A DNA stretch of 64,000 nt from Bauldia sp965232525 (GTDB lineage: Bacteria > Pseudomonadota > Alphaproteobacteria > Rhizobiales > Kaistiaceae): NCBI RefSeq assembly GCF_965232525.1, contig NZ_OZ246980.1, positions 1,054,001 through 1,118,000 on the forward strand. Direction: 5' to 3'. The notes below the pieces were generated by a model that saw nothing but the letters and a program-made list of their open reading frames with translations, made no database searches and was not told the origin of the DNA. Position 1 is the stretch's first letter. Every line of letters begins with the position of its first letter. This document shows, piece after piece, positions 34,517 to 43,683 of this stretch. Made by a program: the position numbers and the translations under genes.

Positions 34517-36364
34517 CTAAGAAGCCTTGGCGATCTCAGGCCTTGGCTTTGCCGCGGTTTTCACGGCGGCGATACTCTTGTCGTCACCGCGTTCGAACTG
34601 GAGATAGTAGAGGCGCGCGTATGGTCCACCCGCTGCCAGCAAATCCGCGTGACGGCCGCTTTCGACAACCTTGCCGTCGATCAGCACACAGATTTTGTCG
34701 GCGCCAAGCACCGTCGAAAGGCGATGGGCGATCACGATAGTGGTCCGCCCCGCCATCAGCCGCTCAAACGCGACCTGAACCTTGTATTCCGATTCCGAGT
34801 CGAGCGAGGAGGTCGCCTCGTCGAGGAGGATGATCGGAGCGTCGCGAACCATCGCCCGGGCGATCGAGAGACGCTGCAACTGCCCGCCGGACAACGCGCC
34901 GGAGCCCTCCTCGAGCATGGTGTCGAAGCCGTCCGGTGTCGCCATGATGAAGTCATAAGCGAGCGCGTTGCGGGCCGCCTCCTCGACTTCCTCGTCCGTT
35001 GCGCTCGGCCGGCCGAAGCGAATGTTTTCGCGGATGGTATCCTGGAAGATCGATGTGTGCTGGCTGACCAGTGCGATTTTGTCGTGCAAGGACGCGAGCC
35101 GGATCTTTGAAATATCCTGGCCATCGATAGTTATCGATCCGCCGGAGATGTCATAGAACCGCTCCAGCAGGTTCATGATCGTGCTCTTGCCCGAGCCCGA
35201 TGGTCCCACCAGAGCGGTCAGCTTGCCGCCTTCGGCGTGGAAATCGAATTTCTTCAGCACCGGCTTCTTCTTGCGGTAGCCGAAGTCGACCCTCTCGAAG
35301 CGGACATCGCCTTCCGTGATATCGAGGTCCGGTCCGTCGAGATTTGGATTGAGCTTCACCTTGGTATCGAGGATTTCGTAGACGAAGCGGACGCCGATGA
35401 CGTTGCGTTCTAGCGCCACGCGGGTGTTGGCCAGCTTCTTCGCTGGTTCGTAGGCAAACAGAATACCGGTGATGAATGTCATGAAGTCGCCCGGCATCTG
35501 ATCCTGGTAGATCGCGGCATAGCCAGCCCACAGGACCACGCCGGCTACAGCGAAACCACCAAGCGTCTCCATCAGCGGCTTGGTTTGAGCCTTGATGGTT
35601 GCAATCTTGTTGCGTCGGCGGCGTACGCTTTCGATCGACTCGTTCATTCGGCTCGACATGCCGGGTTCGAGGTTGAACGCCTTGACGACACGGATGCCGA
35701 GCGCGGTCTCCTGCATCGCCGCGATGATCTTCGCCATCCCGGCGAACTCAGCCTTCGCGACGTCGCGAATTCGCTTGACGAGCACGCTGACACCAATAAG
35801 CGCGGCCGGACCGATGACGGCGACGATGATGGTCAGCCATGGGCTCTTGATGATCATGACCGCCAGCAGAATGACTACCGTCAGTAGGTTGCGGACGAAG
35901 TTGGTAAGGACCGTCGCGATGACGGCCTTAGCGGCGCCGGCACGGTTGGAAATACCGGTGATCAGCAGGCTCGAATGCGTTCGATCGAAGTAAGAGATGC
36001 CGAGCTTGAGAACGTGCTCGTAGAGGCGGCTCTGGGTATCGGCGACGATCCGGTTACCGGTCCGCTCGAGGGCAAGGTCGGAACCGTACAACGAAATGCC
36101 GCGTATAACCGAAATGACGACGATCGCGAGAACAAGAAAAGTGAGCTGAGACAGATCCTTCTCGATGAAGACCTGATCAACCACGTCGCCAATGATCCAG
36201 ACGATCGCGCCCGCCGTTGCCGCGACGAGCGCCATGAAGAACGTGGCGACCGAGTAGCCTGGCCAGAACTTGCGCCAGCCCTCGCGGAACAGGCGCGCGA
36301 TCACGTCCCAGGGCCCCTTGGGGTCGGGTTTCAGGAACGAGGGGATCAAGGCGGAAAGCTTCAT
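34517..36364 (-). CDS. ABC exporter with fused membrane and ATPase domains (MsbA-like)
   Basis: A 615-residue half-transporter that works as a homodimer, with six helices in residues 30-330 followed by the nucleotide-binding domain. Walker A GPSGSGKST, signature LSGGQLQRLSIARAMVRDAP, Walker B IILLDEATSSLDSESE and IVIAHRLSTV are all intact. Such proteins export lipids, including lipid A core, or peptides. It stands alone between the VOC and M20 genes. MsbA is a possibility but cannot be told from other ABCB exporters by sequence alone. Confidence 0.92.
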   Translation of the reverse strand: MKLSALIPSFLKPDPKGPWDVIARLFREGWRKFWPGYSVATFFMALVAATAGAIVWIIGDVVDQVFIEKDLSQLTFLVLAIVVISVIRGISLYGSDLALERTGNRIVADTQSRLYEHVLKLGISYFDRTHSSLLITGISNRAGAAKAVIATVLTNFVRNLLTVVILLAVMIIKSPWLTIIVAVIGPAALIGVSVLVKRIRDVAKAEFAGMAKIIAAMQETALGIRVVKAFNLEPGMSSRMNESIESVRRRRNKIATIKAQTKPLMETLGGFAVAGVVLWAGYAAIYQDQMPGDFMTFITGILFAYEPAKKLANTRVALERNVIGVRFVYEILDTKVKLNPNLDGPDLDITEGDVRFERVDFGYRKKKPVLKKFDFHAEGGKLTALVGPSGSGKSTIMNLLERFYDISGGSITIDGQDISKIRLASLHDKIALVSQHTSIFQDTIRENIRFGRPSATDEEVEEAARNALAYDFIMATPDGFDTMLEEGSGALSGGQLQRLSIARAMVRDAPIILLDEATSSLDSESEYKVQVAFERLMAGRTTIVIAHRLSTVLGADKICVLIDGKVVESGRHADLLAAGGPYARLYYLQFERGDDKSIAAVKTAAKPRPEIAKAS

Positions 36365-36440
36365 GCGCTCAGATGTCTCGGACAGGGATTCGCCTGTCGC
36401 CCCGCGATATACACGATACGCAACGGCTTAACGACCTTTA

Positions 36441-37607
36441 TCACGTGGGCATGGCAGTCTCGACCAGCCGGACCCAGTAGGAACAGCCGATCGGGATGGC
36501 ATCGTCGTCGAAGTCATAGCTGGGGTTGTGGAGCCCGGCGCTGTCGCCGTTGCCGAGAAAGATGAAGGCACCGGGCCGGGCTTCAAGCATGTAGGAGAAG
36601 TCTTCACCGCCCATCATCGGCGCCACGCTCGTGTCGACCCGTTCCGAACCAACGACATCGGCGGCAACCGTAGCGGCGAAGTCGGTCGCATCCGGATGAT
36701 TACGTGTGATCGGGTAATTCGGCATGTAGTCAAGGTCGACAGCGACCCCGTAGGTGGCCCCCACCGATTCGACGATTTGGCGGAAGCGGGATTGGGCGAG
36801 CGTGAAGACCTCCGGCGTCAGGGTCCGTACGGTGCCCTGTAGCCGTGCGGTCTCCGGGATGACGTTGAAAATCTCGCCGGCCTGGAAGACGGTGATGGAG
36901 ACCACCACCGAGTCGAGTGGATTAGTCGACCGCGATGCCACCGTCTGCAGGGCCTGCACCATCGCGCTCCCCGCCACCACCGGATCGACCGAGGCGTGAG
37001 GCCGGGCCGCATGGCCGCCGACACCGGTGATGTCGATCGTGAAGTCAGCGGTCGCCGCCATGATCGGGCCCGGCCGGATGCCGAACGCGCCAATCGGAAT
37101 CCCCGGCATGTTGTGCATACCGTAGACCTCCTCGATGCCCCAGCGGTCCATCAGGCCGTCTTCGACCATGGCTTTGCCGCCGGCGCCGCCTTCCTCCGCC
37201 GGCTGGAAGATGACAACGGCAGTTCCGTCGAAGTTGCGGGTTTCGGCCAGATAACGCGCCGCGCCGAGCAGCATCGCGGTGTGACCGTCGTGACCGCAGG
37301 CGTGCATCTTGCCGGGGACCGTCGATGCATAAGGCTTGTCCGTGGCCTCCATGATCGGCAGAGCATCCATGTCGGCGCGAAGACCGATGACCCGGCCGCT
37401 GGTATTGCTCTTGCCATGAATCACGCCGACGACGCCGGTTCGACCGATCCCGGTTGCCACCTCGTCGATCCCGAAGGCAGCCAGCCGCTCAGCGACCGAT
37501 TCGGCGGTGCGGTTAACGTCGTACATCAGCTCGGGATGGCGATGCAGGTCATGACGCCAGGCGACGATGTCGTCCTGGAAGTCGGCCAGACGATTGACGA
37601 CGGGCAT
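36441..37607 (-). CDS. M20 family amidohydrolase (hippurate hydrolase-like)
   Basis: Dinuclear-zinc amidohydrolase of 388 residues that releases amino acids or acids from N-acyl substrates. WRHDLHRHPELMYD, IGLRADMDALPI, MHACGHDGHTAML (first zinc ligands), FQPAEEGGAGG (catalytic Glu pair), YGMHNMPGIPIG and the C-terminal MMGGEDFSYML are present in the standard order. It lies next to the urease genes and on the same strand, which may reflect amide-nitrogen use, but the 78-bp gap leaves co-transcription uncertain. Confidence 0.93.
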   Translation of the reverse strand: MPVVNRLADFQDDIVAWRHDLHRHPELMYDVNRTAESVAERLAAFGIDEVATGIGRTGVVGVIHGKSNTSGRVIGLRADMDALPIMEATDKPYASTVPGKMHACGHDGHTAMLLGAARYLAETRNFDGTAVVIFQPAEEGGAGGKAMVEDGLMDRWGIEEVYGMHNMPGIPIGAFGIRPGPIMAATADFTIDITGVGGHAARPHASVDPVVAGSAMVQALQTVASRSTNPLDSVVVSITVFQAGEIFNVIPETARLQGTVRTLTPEVFTLAQSRFRQIVESVGATYGVAVDLDYMPNYPITRNHPDATDFAATVAADVVGSERVDTSVAPMMGGEDFSYMLEARPGAFIFLGNGDSAGLHNPSYDFDDDAIPIGCSYWVRLVETAMPT

Positions 37608-37685
37608 GATGCCTCCACCAAAGACCGGCGGACCTTAGCGGCGTTGCGACCGGAAAGCGAGGGGCCGATTGTCGTCGATGGTTGC

Positions 37686-38312
37686 TTATGCCGCGTGCTG
37701 CAGTCCGCCTTTGGCCCGAAGGAAGTTGACGATGTCGTCGAGCCCCGTCTCGTCCTTCATGTTCGCGAAGACAAACGGCCGATCGCCACGCATTTTTCTG
37801 GCGTCGCGATCCATGATCTCGAGCGACGCGCCGACCAGTGGGGCAAGGTCGATCTTGTTGATCACCAGCAGATCGGAGCGGACGATGCCCGGGCCACCCT
37901 TGCGGGGGATCTTGTCGCCGGCCGACACGTCGATGACGTAGATGGTCAGGTCGGCGAGTTCCGGCGAAAACGTGGCGGCGAGGTTGTCGCCCCCGGACTC
38001 GATCAGGATGATGTCGAGGTCCGGGTAGTCGCCGCGCAGCTCAGCGACGGCCGCAAGGTTGATCGAGGCGTCCTCCCGGATCGCCGTGTGCGGGCAGCCG
38101 CCGGTCTCAACGCCACGGATTCGCTCTTCCGGCAACGCTCCGGAGCGAATCAGGAACTCGGCATCCTCCCGGGTGTAGATATCGTTGGTGATCGCCGCGA
38201 TGTCGTAGTCGGCAGAGAGCTGCTTGCACAGCGCATCCATCAGTGCGGTCTTGCCGGAACCGACCGGTCCACCAATACCGACGCGCAGTGGGCCATGGGG
38301 AGACGATGTCAT
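37686..38312 (-). CDS. ureG: Urease accessory GTPase UreG
   Basis: GTPase that drives nickel insertion into urease with UreD, UreF and UreE. The 208-residue protein has the P-loop GIGGPVGSGKT, the metal-binding GGCPHTAIREDAS (Cys-Pro-His), ESGGDNLAATFSPELAD and the base motif NKIDLA. The ATG at 38312 overlaps the stop of ureF by four bases (ATGA), showing translational coupling. Last gene of the urease operon. Confidence 0.96.
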   Translation of the reverse strand: MTSSPHGPLRVGIGGPVGSGKTALMDALCKQLSADYDIAAITNDIYTREDAEFLIRSGALPEERIRGVETGGCPHTAIREDASINLAAVAELRGDYPDLDIILIESGGDNLAATFSPELADLTIYVIDVSAGDKIPRKGGPGIVRSDLLVINKIDLAPLVGASLEIMDRDARKMRGDRPFVFANMKDETGLDDIVNFLRAKGGLQHAA

Positions 38313-39022
38313 GAGCGGAACAGCCTCGTGTACTGGGTTTCGTGTTTCATGCTGGCGATATCGGCCCGCAGGGCGCAACCGCCAAGGACGTCGAGATCGG
38401 CCGCTATCGCCTCTGCCGCGACCTGCTCGCAGGCCGGCAACAGCGCGGCGATGGTCCTCTGCCCGGCGGTCTGGCCGATCGGGATCGCACGAATGCCGGC
38501 CGAGACGATGTTGGCAACGAAGGCCGAAAGATACGCGGTAACGGTCAGCTTCGCGGGTACGTCGTGCGCGGCTGCCGCGATTGCGACAGCGATCGGGTAG
38601 GCAATTGGCGACCCGACAGACGCAACGGCGTCTTCGAAGCGCCCATTCGGCCAAGCCGCGGCGACCGCCTGCGTGAAGGCGTTACCTTGTGCCGTGGTTT
38701 CGAGATGCCGCTCCTTCGACGGCTGCAACGCGACCGCGATCTCGGCGGCATCACGCAGCGCTGATTCATCGTCAGCAGCCAAAGCCTGATGGGCATGGAC
38801 CAGGAGAATCGCATCGTTTCGGCCGCCGCCATGGATCAGGACGTCGCGGAGCCAGCCCTCCAGGTCGTCGGCAGTCGCAACGGTACCGTCCTCGATCGCC
38901 CACTCGAGCCCGTGGCTGTAGGTGTAAGCGCCGACCGGAAAGGCCGGCGACAGCCAGGTCATCAGCCGGACGAGGGCGGCGGGGTCCGGGACCTGACCGT
39001 TGATCTCATCCGGCTCAGTCAT
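38309..39022 (-). CDS. ureF: Urease accessory protein UreF
   Basis: Activator of the UreG GTPase in the pre-activation complex. From the ATG at 39022 it has 237 residues, all-helical. The conserved N-terminal segment LMTWLSPAFPVGAYTYSHGL and the C-terminal segment DIASMKHETQYTRLFRS are unmistakable UreF ends. The start overlaps ureE by a few bases and the stop overlaps ureG. Confidence 0.95.
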   Translation of the reverse strand: MTEPDEINGQVPDPAALVRLMTWLSPAFPVGAYTYSHGLEWAIEDGTVATADDLEGWLRDVLIHGGGRNDAILLVHAHQALAADDESALRDAAEIAVALQPSKERHLETTAQGNAFTQAVAAAWPNGRFEDAVASVGSPIAYPIAVAIAAAAHDVPAKLTVTAYLSAFVANIVSAGIRAIPIGQTAGQRTIAALLPACEQVAAEAIAADLDVLGGCALRADIASMKHETQYTRLFRS

Positions 39023-39458
39023 GGGAGTGCCCGTGCCCATACGCGCCGCCCTCCGGATCGAATGGCGCCTCGACGTGGATAACCGTTGCGCCGAGCTTCA
39101 CGAGCATCTCCTCGATCACGTGATCACGGCGGATCAGCAGCCGGTCGCCGTTGAGTTGGGTGGGAAGGTGGCGGTTGCCAAGGTGCCAGGCGAGGCGGAC
39201 AAGATGGGGTGGGTCAGCGGCCGTGATTTCGGTCAGGGGCTCGGCGGCGGCTTCGACTGCCACGATCCGACCGTCCTCCAGTTCCAGGCCGTCGCCATCG
39301 CGGATCGGCGTAGCCCCGGCAAGGTCGAGCAGGAAGGCGAGTCCTTCCTCGCCGGTCATCGCCAGACGTCGTCGGTGACGATGATCGTAGTCGAGGACGA
39401 CCCTGTCTGCGGCGCCTGACCAGGACCCCGCCGGCCGGACTTGGGTTGCGCGGATCAT
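39015..39458 (-). CDS. ureE: Urease accessory nickel chaperone UreE
   Basis: Nickel carrier that hands nickel to UreG. From the ATG at 39458 it has 147 residues. The N-terminal beta domain includes LDYDHRHRRRLAMT, and the central region has the conserved YHLGNRH-like WHLGNRHLPTQL with the metal histidine. The short C-terminal tail YGHGHSHD holds three histidines and an aspartate, much shorter than the poly-His tail of Klebsiella UreE. It overlaps ureF and is 34 bp downstream of the GNAT gene. Confidence 0.94.
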   Translation of the reverse strand: MIRATQVRPAGSWSGAADRVVLDYDHRHRRRLAMTGEEGLAFLLDLAGATPIRDGDGLELEDGRIVAVEAAAEPLTEITAADPPHLVRLAWHLGNRHLPTQLNGDRLLIRRDHVIEEMLVKLGATVIHVEAPFDPEGGAYGHGHSHD

Positions 39459-39492
39459 GAGGGAATGGCCGGGAGGACCATGCGGTACAACG

Positions 39493-39963
39493 TCATGCCA
39501 GCTGCCTGACGCAGACTTGGCGTTGTGCGGCGAAGCCAAGCCCGGCGAAAAAGGCTCGCGCCGGCGCATTGAAACTCCAGAAGTCGACGCCGACGCGGGT
39601 CGCGCCGCGGCTTTCCAATTCGGCGACAGCGGCCTCTACCAGCGCCTGGCCGATGCCGCGACGGCGCCGGGCAACGTCGACCGCGACGTGGTTGATGTAT
39701 CCGGTATGGGCGGAAACCTCATAGAACGAGTCTGCTGGCGGATGCTCCTGACACCAAAGGTAGCCGACGACCGCCTGATCATACTCTGCCATCAGAACAA
39801 TATTGCGCGGATCGGACAGAAGATCGGCAAAGAACGCCGACGGTATTGGATCGAGGATCGGCTTGAAGACCTCCGGATGGGCTTCGGCGTGCAGGGTTTG
39901 GATCGACTGCATCAACCGACAGACCATCGGTATGTCGTCAGGGGTCGCCGCGCGGATGGTCAA
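39493..39963 (-). CDS. GNAT family N-acetyltransferase within the urease cluster
   Basis: A 156-residue acetyl-CoA-dependent acetyltransferase. The acetyl-CoA-binding signature INHVAVDVARRRRGIGQALV lies near residues 90-110 and the C-terminal FNAPARAFFAGLGFAAQ helix closes the fold. Its ATG overlaps the ureC stop by four bases, so it is translated with ureC and sits between ureC and ureE. GNAT proteins are not urease maturation factors; this is a hitch-hiker or a metabolic partner. Substrate unknown. Confidence 0.88.
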   Translation of the reverse strand: MTIRAATPDDIPMVCRLMQSIQTLHAEAHPEVFKPILDPIPSAFFADLLSDPRNIVLMAEYDQAVVGYLWCQEHPPADSFYEVSAHTGYINHVAVDVARRRRGIGQALVEAAVAELESRGATRVGVDFWSFNAPARAFFAGLGFAAQRQVCVRQLA

Positions 39964-41669
39964 AACAGAAAATACCGCTGTGCCATCGGCAAAACGTCGG
40001 CCGGTGCGCAGGTCAGCAGTTCGCCGTCGGCGCGCACCTCATAGGTCTCCGGGTCGACGTCGATCTTCGGCATCGCCGAATTGCGGATCATGGATTCCTT
40101 CGAGATCTCGCGAGTGTGGCGGACCGGCAGCATCTCGCGATGCAGGCCGAGGCGATCGCGGACGTGCTCGGCAACCGCCGCCTGGCTGGTGAAGGTGACC
40201 GCGGAATGAGTCATCGCCTGCCCGAAGCCGCCGAACATCGGCCGGTAGTGGACCGGCTGCGGCGTCGGGATCGAAGCGTTGGGATCGCCCATCTGGGCCG
40301 CGGCGATGGTGCCCATCTTCAGCACCATGTCCGGCTTGACGCCGAAGAAGGCCGGCGACCAAAGCACAAGATCGGCGAGCTTGCCGATTTCGACGGACCC
40401 GACCCACTCGTCGATGCCGTGGGCGATGGCCGGATTGATGGTGTATTTGGCGAGGTAGCGTTTGACCCGAAAGTTGTCGTTGCCGGCTGTGTCCTCGGGC
40501 AGGCTGCCGCGCTGCACCTTCATCTTGTGGGCGGTCTGCCAGGTGCGGATCACCACTTCGCCGACCCGCCCCATCGCCTGGCTGTCAGAGGCCATCATCG
40601 AGAACGCACCGATGTCGTGGAGGATATCTTCCGCAGCGATCGTTTCCTTGCGGATGCGGCTTTCGGCAAATGCGACGTCCTCAGGGATCGACGGGTCGAG
40701 GTGGTGGCACACCATCAGCATATCGAGATGTTCGTCGATGGTGTTGACCGTGTAGGGCCGCGTCGGGTTGGTCGATGACGGCAAGACATTGGGCAGGCCG
40801 CAGACCTTGATGATGTCGGGCGCGTGCCCACCGCCGGCGCCTTCGGTGTGGAAGGCATGGATGGTGCGATCCTTGAATGCGGCGATCGTGTTCTCGACGA
40901 AACCGGACTCGTTCAGCGTGTCGGTGTGGATCATCACCTGGATGTCGTAGTCGTCGGCGACCTGCAGACAGCAGTCGATCGCGCCGGGGGTTGTCCCCCA
41001 ATCCTCGTGGAGCTTCAGTGCCGCCGCGCCGGCTTTGACCTGCTCCTCGAGCGCATTGGGGAGCGAGGCGTTGCCCTTGCCGGCAAAGGCGAGGTTCATC
41101 GGAAAGCCTTCCGCCGCCTGGAGCATACGGGCGATGTGAAACGGTCCCGGGGTGCAGGTGGTCGCGTTGGTGCCAGTCGCCGGACCCGTGCCGCCGCCGA
41201 GCATGGTGGTCACCCCGGACATCAGCGCTCCGTCGATCTGCTGCGGGCAGATGAAGTGAATGTGGACGTCGAGGGCGCCGGCGGTAACGATCTTGCCTTC
41301 GCCGGCGATCGCCTCGGTTCCCGGTCCAACGATGATATCGACATCGGGCTGGACGTCCTGGTTGCCGGCCTTGCCGATCCCGGCGATCCGGCCGTCTTTG
41401 ATACCGATGTCGGCCTTGACGATCCCCCAATGGTCGAGGATCAGCGCGTTGGTGATCACGGTGTCGACGGCGCCTTCGGCGTGGGCCGTCTGGCTTTGGC
41501 CCATTCCGTCCCGGATCACCTTGCCGCCACCGAACTTGACCTCTTCGCCATAGGTCGCGAAGTCCTGCTCTACTTCGATGAGCAAGTCCGTGTCGGCGAG
41601 GCGGACCTTGTCGCCGACGGTTGGGCCGAACATCTCGGCATAAGCGGTACGGGAGATTTTGTGCGGCAT
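39960..41669 (-). CDS. ureC: Urease subunit alpha
   Basis: Catalytic subunit that hydrolyses urea to ammonia and carbamate at a dinickel centre. The 569-residue protein keeps every ligand: His pair in LDVHIHFICP, the carbamylated lysine in AALKLHEDWG, histidines in MIHTDTLNESGF and AFHTEGAGGGHAPD, and aspartate in MMASDSQAMG. The mobile flap CHHLDPSIPEDVAFAESRIR with the catalytic histidine is intact. The ATG at 41669 matches the family start MPHKISRTAYAEMFGPT. An active enzyme is expected. Confidence 0.98.
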   Translation of the reverse strand: MPHKISRTAYAEMFGPTVGDKVRLADTDLLIEVEQDFATYGEEVKFGGGKVIRDGMGQSQTAHAEGAVDTVITNALILDHWGIVKADIGIKDGRIAGIGKAGNQDVQPDVDIIVGPGTEAIAGEGKIVTAGALDVHIHFICPQQIDGALMSGVTTMLGGGTGPATGTNATTCTPGPFHIARMLQAAEGFPMNLAFAGKGNASLPNALEEQVKAGAAALKLHEDWGTTPGAIDCCLQVADDYDIQVMIHTDTLNESGFVENTIAAFKDRTIHAFHTEGAGGGHAPDIIKVCGLPNVLPSSTNPTRPYTVNTIDEHLDMLMVCHHLDPSIPEDVAFAESRIRKETIAAEDILHDIGAFSMMASDSQAMGRVGEVVIRTWQTAHKMKVQRGSLPEDTAGNDNFRVKRYLAKYTINPAIAHGIDEWVGSVEIGKLADLVLWSPAFFGVKPDMVLKMGTIAAAQMGDPNASIPTPQPVHYRPMFGGFGQAMTHSAVTFTSQAAVAEHVRDRLGLHREMLPVRHTREISKESMIRNSAMPKIDVDPETYEVRADGELLTCAPADVLPMAQRYFLF

Positions 41670-41726
41670 AGAGAACCCCAAGTGGCGGGCGCGGTTGTCA
41701 GTCAAGGGCGGTCTGTGGCTGCGCGA

Positions 41727-42035
41727 TCAGTCGAGCCCGCCCATGACTTTTTGGTTGAAGCCGAAAACCAGCCGTTCGCCGAGATAGGGCACCAGCGTCA
41801 CCGTCCGGGTCTGCCCCGGCTCGAACCGCACTGCCGTCCCGGCTGGGATATCGAGACGAAACCCGCGAGTCGGGTTGCGATCGAACGACAACGCGGAATT
41901 GGTCTCATAGAAGTGATAATGCGAGCCGACCTGGATCGGCCGGTCGCCGGTATTGGCGACGTCGACCGTCATGGTCTCGAGGCCGGCGTTCAGCTCGATC
42001 TCTCCATCAGCCGGCAGGACCTCGCCGGGGATCAT
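41727..42035 (-). CDS. ureB: Urease subunit beta
   Basis: Structural beta subunit, 102 residues. MIPGEVLPADGEIELNAG, then RPIQVGSHYHFYETN and FDRNPTRGFRLDIPAGTAVR are conserved across the family. Separate ureA, ureB and ureC genes are the usual bacterial form. Its ATG overlaps the 3' end of the small His-rich membrane protein gene by four bases. Confidence 0.97.
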   Translation of the reverse strand: MIPGEVLPADGEIELNAGLETMTVDVANTGDRPIQVGSHYHFYETNSALSFDRNPTRGFRLDIPAGTAVRFEPGQTRTVTLVPYLGERLVFGFNQKVMGGLD

Positions 42036-42235
42036 TTGTTCCGCTCGCGGCGGGCGCGTAGCGCATACCCGGCGACACCGGCGACCGCGGTGGCTGTTGC
42101 GACAAGCAGAAGGGTCTCGAGACCGAGATAGGGATGCGCGGCGTCGTGCGGATGGGCGTGATCGACGATGGCCGTGTGCGCAAAGGCCAGGCCGGGGGCA
42201 AGCGTCAGCGCGATCGCTGTCAGGGTGGTACGCAT
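42032..42235 (-). CDS. Small histidine-rich single-pass membrane protein between ureA and ureB
   Basis: A 67-residue protein starting at the ATG 42235. Residues 1-20 form a signal peptide ending GLAFA, followed by the histidine-rich HTAIVDHAHPHDAAHP (five histidines and two aspartates in 16 residues), then one helix (about 37-60) and a basic tail ALRARRERNK. The topology predicts a short metal-binding head in the periplasm anchored by the helix. It is wedged between ureA and ureB and overlaps the ureB start. I do not recognise a family. A role in nickel capture for urease is an inference from composition and position. Confidence 0.72.
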   Translation of the reverse strand: MRTTLTAIALTLAPGLAFAHTAIVDHAHPHDAAHPYLGLETLLLVATATAVAGVAGYALRARRERNK

Positions 42236-42276
42236 GGGTGGGTCCTTCTTCTGGTGTCGTTGCCGGGTACCCGGCA

Positions 42277-42579
42277 TTAGCGGATGGGTTGGTGAACGGT
42301 CACCAGCTTGGTGCCGTCAGGGAAGGTGGCTTCGACCTGGACTTCATCGATCATCTCGGCGATGCCGTCCATCACCTGGTCGCGGCTGACGACGGTCGCG
42401 CCAGCTTCCATCAGATCGGCGACCGAGCGGCCATCGCGGGCGCCTTCGACCACATAGTCGGTGATCAGCGCGATCGCTTCGGGGTGATTGAGCTTGACCC
42501 CGCGCTCCAACCGCCGCCGCGCCACCATGGCTGCCGTAGCGATCAGCAGTTTGTCTTTTTCCCGCGGGGTCAGGTTCAT
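42277..42579 (-). CDS. ureA: Urease subunit gamma
   Basis: Structural gamma subunit, 100 residues. MNLTPREKDKLLIATAAMVA, then RGVKLNHPEAIALITDYVVEGARDG and the C-terminal FPDGTKLVTVHQPIR are the standard family segments. It is 13 bp downstream of ureD. Confidence 0.97.
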   Translation of the reverse strand: MNLTPREKDKLLIATAAMVARRRLERGVKLNHPEAIALITDYVVEGARDGRSVADLMEAGATVVSRDQVMDGIAEMIDEVQVEATFPDGTKLVTVHQPIR

Positions 42580-42592
42580 CGATGGGGCCTCA

Positions 42593-43474
42593 TCAGCAGT
42601 GCCAGACGCGCGGCATTCCAGCGCCGCGCAGGGTTTCTATAGCAGTGATCAGCGCGTCACGAAGCGGTTGCGCTGAAGCCGCCACCATACGGACGACGAG
42701 TACGCCGTTCCAAGCGCTCGCACCCCATTCGGCCGGTACCGGTTCGAGGGCGTCGCGGACACCCGCCAGTTGGCCCTCGGTGTCAGGCGCGACAAACACC
42801 ACGGTCGCGAACGCGATCGCCCGATTGCCAGTCGCGCCAACCGTCATGATAGCATCGGCATCACCGTCGATCCGGGTCGCGTCGGCGAAGACGAGCGCTC
42901 CGGAACGCCGAACGCGCCACGAGTCTAAGAACGTGATGTCGTGCAAAACCTCGCCCATCGCAGTCCGGCCGAGGACCACCATCTCGGCGGCGAGGAAAAC
43001 GGCGTCGTCGGCGAGATCTACCGTGAACCTTCGCCGCAGCCGACTGCCTTCGAACAGAATGGTTTCCTGCGGGATCCAGTCCAGGCGCGCACCGCTGGAG
43101 ACGGTAAGTTCAGCCTCGATCCGCGCCGTCCCGTTCAGCGCCCGATAGGCTCGCTCAGCGGCTTGGGAGGTGGCGACGACCTGCGCACCTTCTGCCGAAA
43201 CCACCTCGTAACGTAGCCGGTCGCCGGCCGTGACCCCACCGGCGGTATTAAGGAAAACCGCTTCGAGCGGCGCTCCGGCCACCACGCGCGGCAGGCGCAC
43301 CTTGGCGGCACCGGACTGGTGCAGCCCGGCGAGACGGGTCGCGCCATCGCCGGCAGCCTTGACCGATACCCGGGCAACACCATCGACGCGCTCCAGCCGT
43401 GGTGGCGGCAGGGGCGCAGTCTCTGGTGTATCGGCGAGATTGGTGTGCAGTGCGACCGTCATTCCCGGCACCAT
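42593..43474 (-). CDS. ureD: Urease accessory protein UreD
   Basis: Scaffold that docks UreF/UreG on apo-urease. Taking the ATG at 43474 gives 293 residues; 43462 is an equally possible start. LPRVVAGAPLEAVFLNTAGG and VTAGDRLRYEV, then ATSQAAERAYRA and WIPQETILFEGSRLRRRF are diagnostic. The C-terminal MPRVWHC is the normal family end. It opens the urease operon ureD-A-(small gene)-B-C-(GNAT)-E-F-G. No nickel transporter gene (ureH/ureJ type) is seen in the window. Confidence 0.93.
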   Translation of the reverse strand: MVPGMTVALHTNLADTPETAPLPPPRLERVDGVARVSVKAAGDGATRLAGLHQSGAAKVRLPRVVAGAPLEAVFLNTAGGVTAGDRLRYEVVSAEGAQVVATSQAAERAYRALNGTARIEAELTVSSGARLDWIPQETILFEGSRLRRRFTVDLADDAVFLAAEMVVLGRTAMGEVLHDITFLDSWRVRRSGALVFADATRIDGDADAIMTVGATGNRAIAFATVVFVAPDTEGQLAGVRDALEPVPAEWGASAWNGVLVVRMVAASAQPLRDALITAIETLRGAGMPRVWHC

Positions 43475-43683
43475 TTGCCAGCCGCGCTCACTATGCAAGT
43501 CCGGCGCCACGCCTCCTGCGCAAAGTCGGGGCTGATCGACATCGGAGTCGGCGAAAAACCAGGCAAATGCCGAACAGCTGAGCAGCGGCAAGTGAGGCTT
43601 TGCCAAAAAGCCGTGTTCTCGATAGAACGGATGTTGTCGGCGGTCGGGGGCGTCGCGACCGATCCACGGGCTGGGGCTGAACG

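Noticed and set aside
34517..36364. Naming the ABC exporter gene msbA
   Set aside because: MsbA cannot be told from other ABCB half-exporters without a tree, and no lipid A genes are adjacent.
36996..38600. A 534-codon plus-strand frame opposite the M20, ureG and ureF genes
   Set aside because: Antisense shadow; crosses three real genes and the intergenic gap.
40824..42131. A 435-codon plus-strand frame opposite ureC and ureB
   Set aside because: Antisense to fully conserved urease subunits; no independent signals such as a ribosome-binding site or domain.
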